Shown: positions 45,878 to 54,180 of the stretch, in pieces
How positions within the stretch are numbered: the stretch's first letter is position 1
Layout: each line of letters begins with the position of its first letter
Assembly: GCF_030815485.1 (NCBI RefSeq)
Contig: NZ_JAUSWV010000002.1
Coordinates: forward strand, 3,286,001-3,350,000
DNA from: Streptomyces rishiriensis
Lineage (GTDB): Bacteria > Actinomycetota > Actinomycetes > Streptomycetales > Streptomycetaceae
Reading direction: 5' to 3'
Length of the DNA stretch: 64,000 nucleotides
The notes under the pieces: model-generated
Database searches by the model: none
Seen by the model: the letters and a program-made list of their open reading frames with translations, nothing else
Told to the model about the DNA's origin: nothing
Program-made: the position numbers and the translations under genes

Positions 45878-48226
45878 CTACTTGGTCGAGGGACCGACCT
45901 TCACCTTGATCGTCGAGCCACTGATGGCCTCATCGACGATCTTGATCGAGGTGTTGGTGTCAGTGACCTTGACACCCGCGAGCGGGGTCGTCGCGTCGTA
46001 GTACGTGGACTTCCCGTCGTCGAAGACCGGGACACCCGGACGCGACTTGATCTTGACCGCGACGTCCGCCTTGTGCAGCGTGATCGCGTCCGTCCGGTAG
46101 CGGCTGAAGGGCGAGTCGAAGCTCTGCAGACGGGCGTTCATCACGGAGCCGTCGGCCCACTTCAGCGCGGTCGGGTGCGAGTCCACCGGGAGGATCAGGC
46201 CCTCACCCGGGTGCTGGCTGGTGTTGTCGTCCGCCTGCGAGGTGTCCCACTTCCAGATCAGCAGACCGTTCTGGTACGCGTAGTGCTCCACCCAGTCCGG
46301 ACGGGTCGTCGAGAAGCCGAAGTTGTACGGGCCGACCTTGAGGGTCTTGTCGTACGACACGTACTGGCGGTTCTCGGCGATGTAGTACTGGGCGTAGTCG
46401 TCCGTGATGGCCGCGCCGATGCGGGAGAAGCCGGTCGCCGTCCACGCCGCGTCCGCGGACTCCGCGTTGTCGGCGAAGAGCGTGGCGCCGTCCGCCGTGA
46501 CCGTGATCTCGTCGGCCGCGAAGCCCTTCTGGGCCACGCCGCCGTCGGTGGCGTACCGGAAGCGGATGCTGATCTTCTGGCCCGCGTAGGCGTTCAGCGG
46601 GAAGGTCAGCTTCTGGTAGGCGTCGACCGTGCCGGTGAGGGCGGGCTTGCCGCTGCCGTCGCGCGGGATGGCGCTGCCGTCGGCCAGAGTGCCGTCGACC
46701 GGCGTCCAGTTGGCGCCGTCGGTGGAGACCTCGGTGTACAGGTAGTCGTAGTCCTGCTCGATGTCCCACCAGCCGTCCAGGGACAGCGACGCCGACGTCC
46801 TGCCGGTCAGGTCGACCGCGCGGGTCAGGGTGTTGCGCAGGTCGTCACCGCTGCCGCTCCACCACTGCGTGGCGCCCTCGGCCGGGGCGACCACCTCGGT
46901 GGTGACCTCCTTCTCCGGCAACTGGACCACGAGGGCCTGGGCGTTCTTGGTGTTGTACTCCGCGACGCCCAGCGTGTGGGTGGACTTCTTGCCCGCCGCC
47001 GCGACGTCGTAGTCCAGCCAGCCCAGCTGGAGCTTGTCCCAGGCGTTCATGTCGCCGGGCAGGTCGCCGATGGCCTCCTTGCCGGTGCCGAGCCAGGAAC
47101 CGGAGGACATCAGGGTCCAGAAGCCGGTGGAGTTCTCGCCGCCGCCGGACGTGTCGTACTCGTCCGGCAGGCCGAGGTCGTGGCCGTACTCGTGCGCGTA
47201 GACGCCGAGGCCGCCGTTCTCCGGCTGGATGGTGTAGTCGCCGACCCAGATGCCGGTGTCGCCGACCTGGGCGCCGCCGAGCTTGTTGGTGTCCGGGCCG
47301 GTGGAGCCGGCGTCGGTGCCGAAGGCGTACCAGCGGTGCGCCCAGATGGCGTCCTCGCCCTGGGCGCCGCCGCCCGCGGACTCGTCCTCGCCGGCGTGCA
47401 CGATCTGGAAGTGGTCGATGTAGCCGTCGGACTCGTTGAAGTCGCCGTCGCCGTCGTAGTCGTAGCGGTCCCACTGGTCGAACTCGGCCAGCTCCGCCTT
47501 GATCTCGGCGGCGGTGGCGCCGGCCGCCTCACGCTCGGCCACCCACGCGTTGACGCCGTCCTGGACCGCGTACCAGGCGCCGGTGGAGGCGTTGTTGGAG
47601 CCGTACCGGGCCTCGTTGTACGGGACCTTGACCCAGTCGGTCACCTCGCCGTCGACCGAGTAGCGGCCCGAGGACTGCTTCTCGTAGTACTTCTTCAGCG
47701 ACTCGGTGTTCTTCCCGGTGCCGAAGTACAGCTCCTGGAAGTGCTTCTGGTTGTAGTCCGCCTGCCAGGCGGTGGAGTTGTCCTTGCTGCGGTCCGGCGC
47801 GGCTATCTGGTTGTGCAGCGGGCCGGCGGTGCCGCCGTAGCGGCTGTCGACCTGGTCGCCGAACTCGACGAGGATCGTGAAGATCTTGTCGGTCTTCTCG
47901 CGGCCGAGTTCGACGTACTTGCTGTCGCCCTTGCGGCTCTTGAGCTGGACGACCTTCGAGCCGTCCCGGTCCTTCACCGACGCCTCGCCGGATATGACCT
48001 GCTCGAGGGCCTCCTCTCGCTGTGCCTCCTGGGTCTTGCTGAGCGGGCCGTCGAAGTCGTGCTCCTTGGCCTTGGCCGGCTGAGGGTCCTGCCGGTCCAC
48101 CGCCGGGGCCTTCGCCGAGGTGTTGTCGGCAGCCTGTGCCACGGCGAACGTCGAGAACGTCGCCGAGGCCGCCGCAAGGGCGACGACCGTCGAGGCCGTT
48201 CTGAACGTCCAGGATCTACTGGTCAC
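45878..48226 (-). CDS. Secreted M6-family (immune inhibitor A-like) metalloprotease
   Basis: A 782-residue exoenzyme. It has a signal peptide (TASTVVALAAASATFSTFAVAQA), an acidic propeptide, then the M6 catalytic domain with zinc motif HEYGH at residues 345-349 followed by LGLPDEYD. Another landmark is DYDGDGDFNESDGYIDHFQI, a calcium-binding-like loop. The C-terminal half carries jelly-roll/MAM-like modules (SASLSLDGWWDIEQDYDYLY). It should degrade proteins outside the cell. GTG 48226 is preceded by GGGAGGA at proper spacing, better than GTG 48241. Two palindromes upstream suggest tight regulation. Confidence 0.94.
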   Translation of the reverse strand: MTSRSWTFRTASTVVALAAASATFSTFAVAQAADNTSAKAPAVDRQDPQPAKAKEHDFDGPLSKTQEAQREEALEQVISGEASVKDRDGSKVVQLKSRKGDSKYVELGREKTDKIFTILVEFGDQVDSRYGGTAGPLHNQIAAPDRSKDNSTAWQADYNQKHFQELYFGTGKNTESLKKYYEKQSSGRYSVDGEVTDWVKVPYNEARYGSNNASTGAWYAVQDGVNAWVAEREAAGATAAEIKAELAEFDQWDRYDYDGDGDFNESDGYIDHFQIVHAGEDESAGGGAQGEDAIWAHRWYAFGTDAGSTGPDTNKLGGAQVGDTGIWVGDYTIQPENGGLGVYAHEYGHDLGLPDEYDTSGGGENSTGFWTLMSSGSWLGTGKEAIGDLPGDMNAWDKLQLGWLDYDVAAAGKKSTHTLGVAEYNTKNAQALVVQLPEKEVTTEVVAPAEGATQWWSGSGDDLRNTLTRAVDLTGRTSASLSLDGWWDIEQDYDYLYTEVSTDGANWTPVDGTLADGSAIPRDGSGKPALTGTVDAYQKLTFPLNAYAGQKISIRFRYATDGGVAQKGFAADEITVTADGATLFADNAESADAAWTATGFSRIGAAITDDYAQYYIAENRQYVSYDKTLKVGPYNFGFSTTRPDWVEHYAYQNGLLIWKWDTSQADDNTSQHPGEGLILPVDSHPTALKWADGSVMNARLQSFDSPFSRYRTDAITLHKADVAVKIKSRPGVPVFDDGKSTYYDATTPLAGVKVTDTNTSIKIVDEAISGSTIKVKVGPSTK

Positions 48227-48308
48227 TTGATGTCCTCCCACGCACGCGTCCGGACGCGCGGAAAGGGGGGATCCCTGTCAAGGAAGGTCCGCGCGCTGTT
48301 ATACGCGT

Positions 48309-48375
48309 GTAGTCAAGTGACGCTATTTGACTACTGGTTTACGAGAAAAGACAGACCTTGACTTGGACAAGTCAA
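48309..48375. promoter_or_regulatory. Two TTGACT-type palindromes before the M6 protease
   Basis: GTAGTCAA (48309-48316) mirrors TTGACTAC (48327-48334), and TTGACTT (48358-48364) mirrors AAGTCAA (48369-48375). All four arms share the core TTGACT/AGTCAA. The 67-base block is strongly AT-rich relative to its surroundings and lies 83-149 bases upstream of the protease start. TATAAC on the minus strand lies nearby at about 48300. This looks like an operator pair for an unknown regulator. The remainder of 48227-48594 shows nothing else definite. Confidence 0.65.
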
Positions 48376-48594
48376 CTGCATTATTGGGAGGCAGTGTTCG
48401 CATTGCGGACATGTGACGGTTACGTGAAGGATGCCGTGACAGGCGCGCACGACGGTCCACTTGATGGACGCCATGACTCCGTGCGCCCCCTGTGCACCGA
48501 CACCGTGGGTTAGGTCACGCTTACCGTTCGTCCCGCTCGGGCATGCAGGCGATTAGAGTCGAGACCGCCCCCGCTTCCGAGGACACCGATTGCC

Positions 48595-48954
48595 ATGCCT
48601 CGTCCGACTGTCGCACAGCTCACGTACGGTTCCTGCACCGTCATCTTGTCGACGCTCGCCATGCTGCTGCTGTCACAGACGAGTTCGGGCCCCGGGATCG
48701 CGGTCGTCGTCGTCGCGGCGGTCGCGCTCGGCGTGCTGGTCGCCATGACGGTACCGGTGCCGAAGCCGTCGCGCGCCCCCGTGGCCCGCTCGACGACCCT
48801 TTCCGTGATCCGACCCGCGGCCCGCCCGACGGCGAGCGTGACCGCGAGCCGGCCCGAGCCCGTCACCGTCGCCGCGCGTGCCCCCGTGCACGCGTCGGTC
48901 CGCGCTTCGGTCGCCTCGGCGTCCGAGGCCGTCCGGGAGCCCATGGCCCCCTGA
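48595..48954 (+). CDS. Small membrane protein with Ala/Pro/Arg-rich tail
   Basis: This 119-residue protein has two membrane helices near residues 12-27 (GSCTVILSTLAMLLLS) and 33-52 (GIAVVVVAAVALGVLVAMTV). A long low-complexity tail rich in Ala, Val, Arg and Ser follows (RPAARPTASVTASRPEP). A start with no clear ribosome site (CCATTGCC precedes ATG). It is divergent from the M6 protease. Function unknown; topology predicts a cytoplasmic or outer tail. Confidence 0.7.
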   Translation: MPRPTVAQLTYGSCTVILSTLAMLLLSQTSSGPGIAVVVVAAVALGVLVAMTVPVPKPSRAPVARSTTLSVIRPAARPTASVTASRPEPVTVAARAPVHASVRASVASASEAVREPMAP

Positions 48955-48968
48955 CACCCCCGCACATG

Positions 48969-49001
48969 ACGAAGGGCCCGCCCCCGTGGCGGGCCCTTCG
49001 T
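48969..49001. terminator. Bidirectional hairpin terminator
   Basis: ACGAAGGGCCCGCC (48969-48982) pairs perfectly with GGCGGGCCCTTCGT (48988-49001), loop CCCGT. It lies between convergent genes (48954 and 49018) and can end both transcripts. Confidence 0.9.
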
Positions 49002-49017
49002 CGTGCGCGCGGCCGGC

Positions 49018-49740
49018 TCACCGCGTACTGACCACCACCGTCTTGGCCGCCTTGTCGTGCAGACCCTGCTTGTAGGGCTTGTCGAAGAAGCTCCAGCCGC
49101 CGCAGACCGCCGTCCACACACAGGCGCAGCAGAACGCGAACGGCACCCACAGCACCAGGGCGCGGACCAGCGAGGTCTGCACGGACGGCGTGGAACCGTT
49201 GTCGAGGTTGGCCACGCGCAGGCCGAGCCACTTCTTGCCCAGCGTCTGACCGGACTTGGCGGTCAGGATCGTGTCGTAGGCGACGTACAGGATCGCGGCG
49301 AGGAGCTCCCGCCCGAAGGTCTTGCCGAACTCGATGTCGTCCGCGTCCACCGTGTACTGCGCGACCCCGAAGGCCCAGGCCAGCAGCGACACCACGACGA
49401 AGACGAGGATCATGTCGATGATCCGGGCCAGGGTGCGCTTGCCGCTGTCGGCCAGCGGGGGCATCCCGGAGAGCGGATCGGCCGGATAGCCGCCGTAGGG
49501 GTCGCCGCCCTGCGGGCCGCCGCCGTACGGGCCGCCGCCAGGGGGCGGAGGCTGCCCCGGCCCCCCACCGCCGTACGGATCGTGCGACGCGTCGTACGGC
49601 GAGCCCTGCCCCGCACCGGACGGGGGCCGACCCTGGCCGTACGGGGGCTGTGGGGGCTCCTGCCGCGGAGGCCGCTTCCTGAACGGGTCGTCCTCCGGCG
49701 GCTCGCCGCCGCCGGAGCCGGGGGGCGGTTCGGTCGTCAT
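49018..49740 (-). CDS. RDD-family membrane protein
   Basis: This 240-residue protein has a Pro/Gly/Tyr-rich disordered N-terminus (e.g. PYGGGPQGGDPYGGYP) followed by an RDD domain. The family motif is in GKRTLARIIDMILVFVVVSLL, followed by KSGQTLGKKWLGLRVAN and the closing WSFFDKPYKQGLHDKAAKTVVV. RDD proteins are small membrane proteins, some linked to ion transport, without a general function. A second RDD protein is encoded upstream at 50129, with the same Trp-x-x-Phe-Asp-Lys ending, so the two arose by duplication. Confidence 0.9.
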   Translation of the reverse strand: MTTEPPPGSGGGEPPEDDPFRKRPPRQEPPQPPYGQGRPPSGAGQGSPYDASHDPYGGGGPGQPPPPGGGPYGGGPQGGDPYGGYPADPLSGMPPLADSGKRTLARIIDMILVFVVVSLLAWAFGVAQYTVDADDIEFGKTFGRELLAAILYVAYDTILTAKSGQTLGKKWLGLRVANLDNGSTPSVQTSLVRALVLWVPFAFCCACVWTAVCGGWSFFDKPYKQGLHDKAAKTVVVSTR

Positions 49741-49849
49741 GCCCCGAGTCGACCGCGAACCCGCGGACTCCGCATCCGGCGAGCGGCCGTCCGGGGGACG
49801 ACGGCGGCCCGGGGCACGCAGTCACGGGCTGCACGGATACGGCAGTGGC

Positions 49850-50128
49850 GCGGGTACGGGGTACGGGGTACGGGGTACGGCGGGCAGGGGGTACCGCGGG
49901 GACCGCGAGCACGGCGGACACAGCGGGCACAGCGGCAGCGCGGGCACGGCAATCGCCCTGGGCACAGCGGCACCGCTGGCACGGCGGCACGGCGGCACCC
50001 GGGCACAGCGGCAGCGCGGGCACCGCACTAGCCCGGGCACACGGAACGGCGGCTCAGCGGCGCGACCACACGCACCGCAGTAGCCCTGGCACAGCGGCAC
50101 AGCGGCACGGCGGTAGCGCGGGTACGGG
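49850..50128. repeat. GC-rich low-complexity spacer between two RDD genes
   Basis: It begins with four copies of GGGTACG(GG) (about 49853-49890). There follow about 25 irregular copies of GCACAGCGG / GCACGGCGG / GGGCACAGC words up to the stop of the second RDD gene at 50129. The words resemble a 9-base unit but spacing drifts. It has no start-to-stop reading frame that looks coding. Likely slippage or short-unit expansion in a non-coding spacer. Confidence 0.7.
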
Positions 50129-51913
50129 TCAGCCGGCGACGAAGGTGTGGGCCGCCTTGTCGTGCCAGCACTGCCGCCACGGCTTGTCGAACAGGCCCCA
50201 GACGACGCCCACCACACCGACGACCAGCAGACCCGGCACGCTGTAGACGAGCCAGCGGCGCAGGGCCGCCCCGAAGGACGGCGGCTCGCCGCCCTCGATG
50301 TCGCGCACCTCGAGACCGAACAGTTTCTTGCCCAGCGTGCGGCCCCACTTCGCGGTCGGCACGGCCTCGTACACGATCCCGAACACCAGCAGCACGGCGA
50401 GGACGATCCCGAGGTAGACCGACGTCGTGCCGTCCAGCAGCCAGACGGTGACGGTCTCCCCGGTGAGCTTGGCCGCGTCGACCTTCGCGGTCACGTGGTC
50501 GAGGGCCTTCGCTCCCAGCGGCACGGCGGCGGCGGAGGTGACGGCGGCGACCACGAGCGTGTCCACGAGCCGGGCGGCCAGCCGCTTGCCGAGGCCCGCG
50601 GGACGGGCCGAGGCAGCCCGTCGGGCGGCCGCCTGGAAGATGTCGTCGACCGGCGGCTTCCAGGGCGCGACGGGTCCGTCCTCGGCTCCCGCGAGCCGGT
50701 GCACCTGCTGCGCCCACGAGGGCTGCCCGCCACCGGGCCCCGCGGCCATCGGGACGGCGGCCTGCGCGGCGGCCTGCGGGGGCTGGGGCTGAGGGCCGCC
50801 GCTCTGCTGGGGCACGCCGGGCACGGCACCCGGCTGCGGGCCGGAGAAGGGGGCGGACCCGGGCGCGGGAGCCTGGGCGGCACCGGGCCGAGCAGCGCCG
50901 GCCTGTCCGGCCGGGAACCCGGCGGCACCCTGTGGGGCGGGGGCCGACGCAGCGGCGGGGGCCGGTGCGGGGGCGGCAACGGGGGCCGGTGCAGGCGCGG
51001 GGGCCGGAACAGGCGCGGGGGCCGGGGCCGGTGCGGCAGCGGCCATGTGGGCCGGGCCCTGCGGGGCCGGGACGCCCGGGGTCTGAGCCGCCGCACGCTC
51101 GGCGGCCGCCTTGCCGGCCCCGAAGCCGGGCTTGGCGGGGGCGGTGCCGCCGTCGGCGGGCGCCCCGGCCTGACCCTGAGCGCCGAAGGCGGCGGAAGCG
51201 GGGCCGCCGGATCCGGATGGGCCGGGGGCCTGCGTGGGGCCGGGTCCCTGGGCGGCGGCGGGGAACGCGGCGGCGTTGCCCGCCGGTCGGGCGCCGGACG
51301 CGCCGTCCTGGTGCTCCGTGCGCGGAGCGGGCGCACGGAAGGTGACCGTGCCCTCGTCGGGGACGGGCCCCGGGGCGCGGGAGGCCCCGGGCGCGGGGGC
51401 GGCACCACCACCCGCCGTCGGCCGGCGGAAGACGAACGTGCCCCCGGAGACCACGTCCCCGGCGCCGGCGCCGTCCTCCGGTTCCGCGGGCGGGATCGTG
51501 GACGTGCCGTCCGTGCTCGTGGAACGGCCCTCGGGCTGCGCCGGGGCGGGCGAGGGCACCCTGGGGTCGGCGCCCTGCGGGGCGCCCCAGGAGACCCGGC
51601 GGTCCTGGTCGCCGCCGAAGCCGGACTGGTGGGCGCGGTCGGCGCCCCACGCGGAGGCGGGCTCGGGACGGCCGCCGTACGGCTCCGCCGGTGCCGGGTC
51701 CTCGTCGAAGAAGTGCGGGCCGGTCTCCTCCACGGAGGCCGGGGGCGAGCCGGGCGGCGGCGTGAGCGGTCGGCCGTCGGAGGGCGCCGGCCGGCTGGTG
51801 CCCGGTACCCAGGAGGCACCGTTCCAGTACCGGACGTATCCAGGGATGGACGGGTCCGGGTAGTACCCCTCGCGGGGCCTGTCGTCGCCGGGTGCCGGGG
51901 TTGGGGCGCTCAT
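50129..51913 (-). CDS. DUF2510 + RDD-family membrane protein with long Pro/Ala linker
   Basis: A 594-residue protein in three parts. An N-terminal DUF2510 motif (EGYYPDPSIPGYVRYWNGASW) leads. About 370 residues of Pro/Ala/Gly-rich linker follow, including PAPAPAPVPAPAPAPAPVA. A C-terminal RDD membrane domain begins near LGKRLAARLVDTLVVAAVT, with KWGRTLGKKLFGLEVRD and a WGLFDKPWRQCWHDKAAHTFV end. DUF2510 occurs at N-termini of actinobacterial membrane proteins and is thought to be an interaction module. The ending is homologous to the RDD protein at 49018. It is divergent from ssgG. Confidence 0.9.
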   Translation of the reverse strand: MSAPTPAPGDDRPREGYYPDPSIPGYVRYWNGASWVPGTSRPAPSDGRPLTPPPGSPPASVEETGPHFFDEDPAPAEPYGGRPEPASAWGADRAHQSGFGGDQDRRVSWGAPQGADPRVPSPAPAQPEGRSTSTDGTSTIPPAEPEDGAGAGDVVSGGTFVFRRPTAGGGAAPAPGASRAPGPVPDEGTVTFRAPAPRTEHQDGASGARPAGNAAAFPAAAQGPGPTQAPGPSGSGGPASAAFGAQGQAGAPADGGTAPAKPGFGAGKAAAERAAAQTPGVPAPQGPAHMAAAAPAPAPAPVPAPAPAPAPVAAPAPAPAAASAPAPQGAAGFPAGQAGAARPGAAQAPAPGSAPFSGPQPGAVPGVPQQSGGPQPQPPQAAAQAAVPMAAGPGGGQPSWAQQVHRLAGAEDGPVAPWKPPVDDIFQAAARRAASARPAGLGKRLAARLVDTLVVAAVTSAAAVPLGAKALDHVTAKVDAAKLTGETVTVWLLDGTTSVYLGIVLAVLLVFGIVYEAVPTAKWGRTLGKKLFGLEVRDIEGGEPPSFGAALRRWLVYSVPGLLVVGVVGVVWGLFDKPWRQCWHDKAAHTFVAG

Positions 51914-52186
51914 GTCCGTCGTCCCGTATCTGCTCGGGGGTGGGTTGGGGGGCTCCACATCTATCAGACCGACGCAAGCCCCACTGCCAGTCCTGTCGGA
52001 CCCGCCCCTTTCCGGGCAACCCCGTGCAGGCTCTTCACACGTTCGGAACCACCCGGCGGAGCCCGGGTCACGGACGCTCCGAAAAAAGTTCTCCGAAGCC
52101 GCGTAATGGTTCCGGGCCGAGCCGCTCTCCACTCGTACGGGCCCACCGCGGGTCCGCGCGAGGTCCGTCTCGAGAGGAGAACCGAC

Positions 52187-52663
52187 ATGCATCACACCGT
52201 GGTGGAACGCGAACTGGAGCTCAAGCTGATCCTGTCGCCGGAGCGCAGCATCCCGGTCCCGGCCCGGCTGCGTTACCGCAGCGACGACCCGTTCGCCGTC
52301 CATGTCGCCTTCCACGTCAACTCCGAGCACCCGGTCGACTGGACGTTCGCCCGTGAGCTGCTCGTGGAGGGCGTGTTCCGGCCGTGCGGGCACGGGGACG
52401 TGCGGGTGTGGCCGACGAAGGTGGAAGGGCGCGGCGTCGTGCTGATGGCGCTGAGCTCGCCCGACGGGGACGCGCTGCTCGAGGCGCCCGCGGCCCAGGT
52501 GTCGGCCTGGCTGGAGCGGACCCTGCGGGTGGTGCCCCCGGGGACGGAGGCCGATCAGCTCGGTATCGACGACGGTCTGGCCGAGTTGCTCGCCCCGACG
52601 CCCGCGGACGACCTGTGGCTGTGCGACCCGTGGCCGTCGGACGAGTCCGCGGACGGGGAGTGA
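52187..52663 (+). CDS. ssgG: SsgA-like sporulation/cell-division protein, SsgG type
   Basis: A 158-residue SsgA-like protein. The family pattern is VERELELKLILSPERSIPVPARLRYRS, then DPFAVHVAFHV and WTFARELLVEGV, with RPCGHGDVRVWP. SALPs control septum placement, peptidoglycan maturation and spore release in Streptomyces. GAGAGGAGA precedes ATG 52187. Identification as SsgG rather than another SALP rests on synteny with RDD genes and the hppD region as I recall it in S. coelicolor. Confidence 0.85.
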   Translation: MHHTVVERELELKLILSPERSIPVPARLRYRSDDPFAVHVAFHVNSEHPVDWTFARELLVEGVFRPCGHGDVRVWPTKVEGRGVVLMALSSPDGDALLEAPAAQVSAWLERTLRVVPPGTEADQLGIDDGLAELLAPTPADDLWLCDPWPSDESADGE

Positions 52664-52712
52664 GGCGCCGCTCCGGGGTCCGGCCATGGCCCCGGCGGCG
52701 GCGTTGTCGTCG

Positions 52713-54083
52713 TCAGAACAGTTTGCCGGGGTTGAGGATGCCCAGCGGGTCGAAGGCCGCCTTGACCGCCCGCTGCATCTCCACGCCCACGGGGCCGATC
52801 TCGCGCGCCAGCCACTCCTTCTTCAGCACGCCCACGCCGTGCTCGCCGGTGATGGTGCCGCCGAGTTCCAGGCCGAGGCCCATGATCTCGTCGAAGGAGT
52901 CGCGGGCGCGCCGGCACTCGTCGGGGTCCGCCGCGTCGAAGCAGACCGTGGGGTGGGTGTTGCCGTCGCCCGCGTGGGCGACGACCCCGATGGTCAGCCG
53001 GTGCTTCTCCGCGATGCGCTCGACGCCCTCGATCATCTCGCCGAGCCTGGACCGGGGCACGCACACGTCGTCGATCATCGTCGTGCCCTTGACGGCCTCC
53101 AGCGCGACGAGCGACGACCGCCGCGCCTGCAGCAGGAGTTCGGACTCGGCGAAGTCGTCGGCGGCGACCACCTGGGTGGCGCCGGCCGCCTCGCACAGCG
53201 CGCCGACGGAGGCGAGGTCGGCGGCCGGGTCGGCGGTGTCGAAGGCGGCCAGCAGCAGCGCCTCGGTGGTCTCCGGGAGGCCCATGCGGGTCAGGTCGTT
53301 GACGGCCCTGACCGTCGTACGGTCCATGAGTTCGAGGAGGGACGGGACGTGTCCGCCGGCCATGATCCGGCACACCGCGTCGCAGGCGGCGGCCCCGGAC
53401 GCGAACTCGGCCGCCAGCACCTGCTGCCGCGGCGGCTGCGGCCGGAGGGCGAGGACCGCCCGGACGACGATGCCCAGCGAGCCCTCGGAGCCCACGAACA
53501 GCCGGGTGAGGTCGTACCCGGCGACGCCCTTCGCCGTGCGGCGGCCGGTGGTCATCAGGCGGCCGTCGGCGAGCACCACGTCCAGGCCGAGGACGTACTC
53601 GGCCGTCACCCCGTACTTCACGCAGCACAGTCCGCCCGAGGCGGTGCCGATGTTGCCGCCGATCGTGCACGTCTCCCAGCTGGAGGGGTCGGGCGGGTAG
53701 TGGAGCCCGTGTTCGTTCACCGCGCGGGAGAGCGCCGCGTTGACGACACCCGGTTCGACGACGGCGATCCGGTCGACCGGGTTGATCTCGATGATCCGGT
53801 CCATCTTCGTCAGCGAGAGGACGACGCAGCCCTCGGAGGCGTTGGCGCCCCCGGACAGCCCGGTGCGGGCGCCCTGCGGGACGACCGGGACCCGCAGTGC
53901 GGTCGCCGTGCGCATGACGTGCTGGACCTCTTCGACGGTGCGCGGCAGCACCACGGCGGCGGGGGTGCCGGCCGGGCAGAAACTGGCCATGTCGTTGGCG
54001 TAGGAGCCCGTGATGTCCGGGTCGGTGAGGACGGCCTCGGCGGGCAGGCCGGCGAGCAGACGGTCGACGAGGTGACGGCTCAT
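52713..54083 (-). CDS. FAD-linked oxidase of the GlcD/D-lactate dehydrogenase type
   Basis: A 456-residue flavoenzyme of the vanillyl-alcohol-oxidase fold. FAD-binding landmarks are VPVVPQGARTGLSGGANA, PPDPSSWETCTIGGNIGTASGGL and RLFVGSEGSLGIV. The C-terminal cap includes VVAHAGDGNTHPTV and GTITGEHGVGVLKKEWL with metal/substrate histidines. It should oxidise a 2-hydroxyacid such as glycolate or D-lactate. No GlcE or GlcF partner is adjacent. Divergent from the TPR gene across 97 bases. Confidence 0.92.
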   Translation of the reverse strand: MSRHLVDRLLAGLPAEAVLTDPDITGSYANDMASFCPAGTPAAVVLPRTVEEVQHVMRTATALRVPVVPQGARTGLSGGANASEGCVVLSLTKMDRIIEINPVDRIAVVEPGVVNAALSRAVNEHGLHYPPDPSSWETCTIGGNIGTASGGLCCVKYGVTAEYVLGLDVVLADGRLMTTGRRTAKGVAGYDLTRLFVGSEGSLGIVVRAVLALRPQPPRQQVLAAEFASGAAACDAVCRIMAGGHVPSLLELMDRTTVRAVNDLTRMGLPETTEALLLAAFDTADPAADLASVGALCEAAGATQVVAADDFAESELLLQARRSSLVALEAVKGTTMIDDVCVPRSRLGEMIEGVERIAEKHRLTIGVVAHAGDGNTHPTVCFDAADPDECRRARDSFDEIMGLGLELGGTITGEHGVGVLKKEWLAREIGPVGVEMQRAVKAAFDPLGILNPGKLF

Positions 54084-54180
54084 GATCACAGGTTCGCACC
54101 CGGGGCCATCGGTGTGAACCCGTCCGCCCGACCCTTCGGCTGACGTCGTACGGTCGTCGTACTGACGCACAGTGAGCGCC

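Noticed and set aside
46073..48361. 762-codon open frame antisense to the M6 protease
   Set aside because: Low-complexity Arg/Val/Leu product with no domain; explained by GC bias opposite a real gene.
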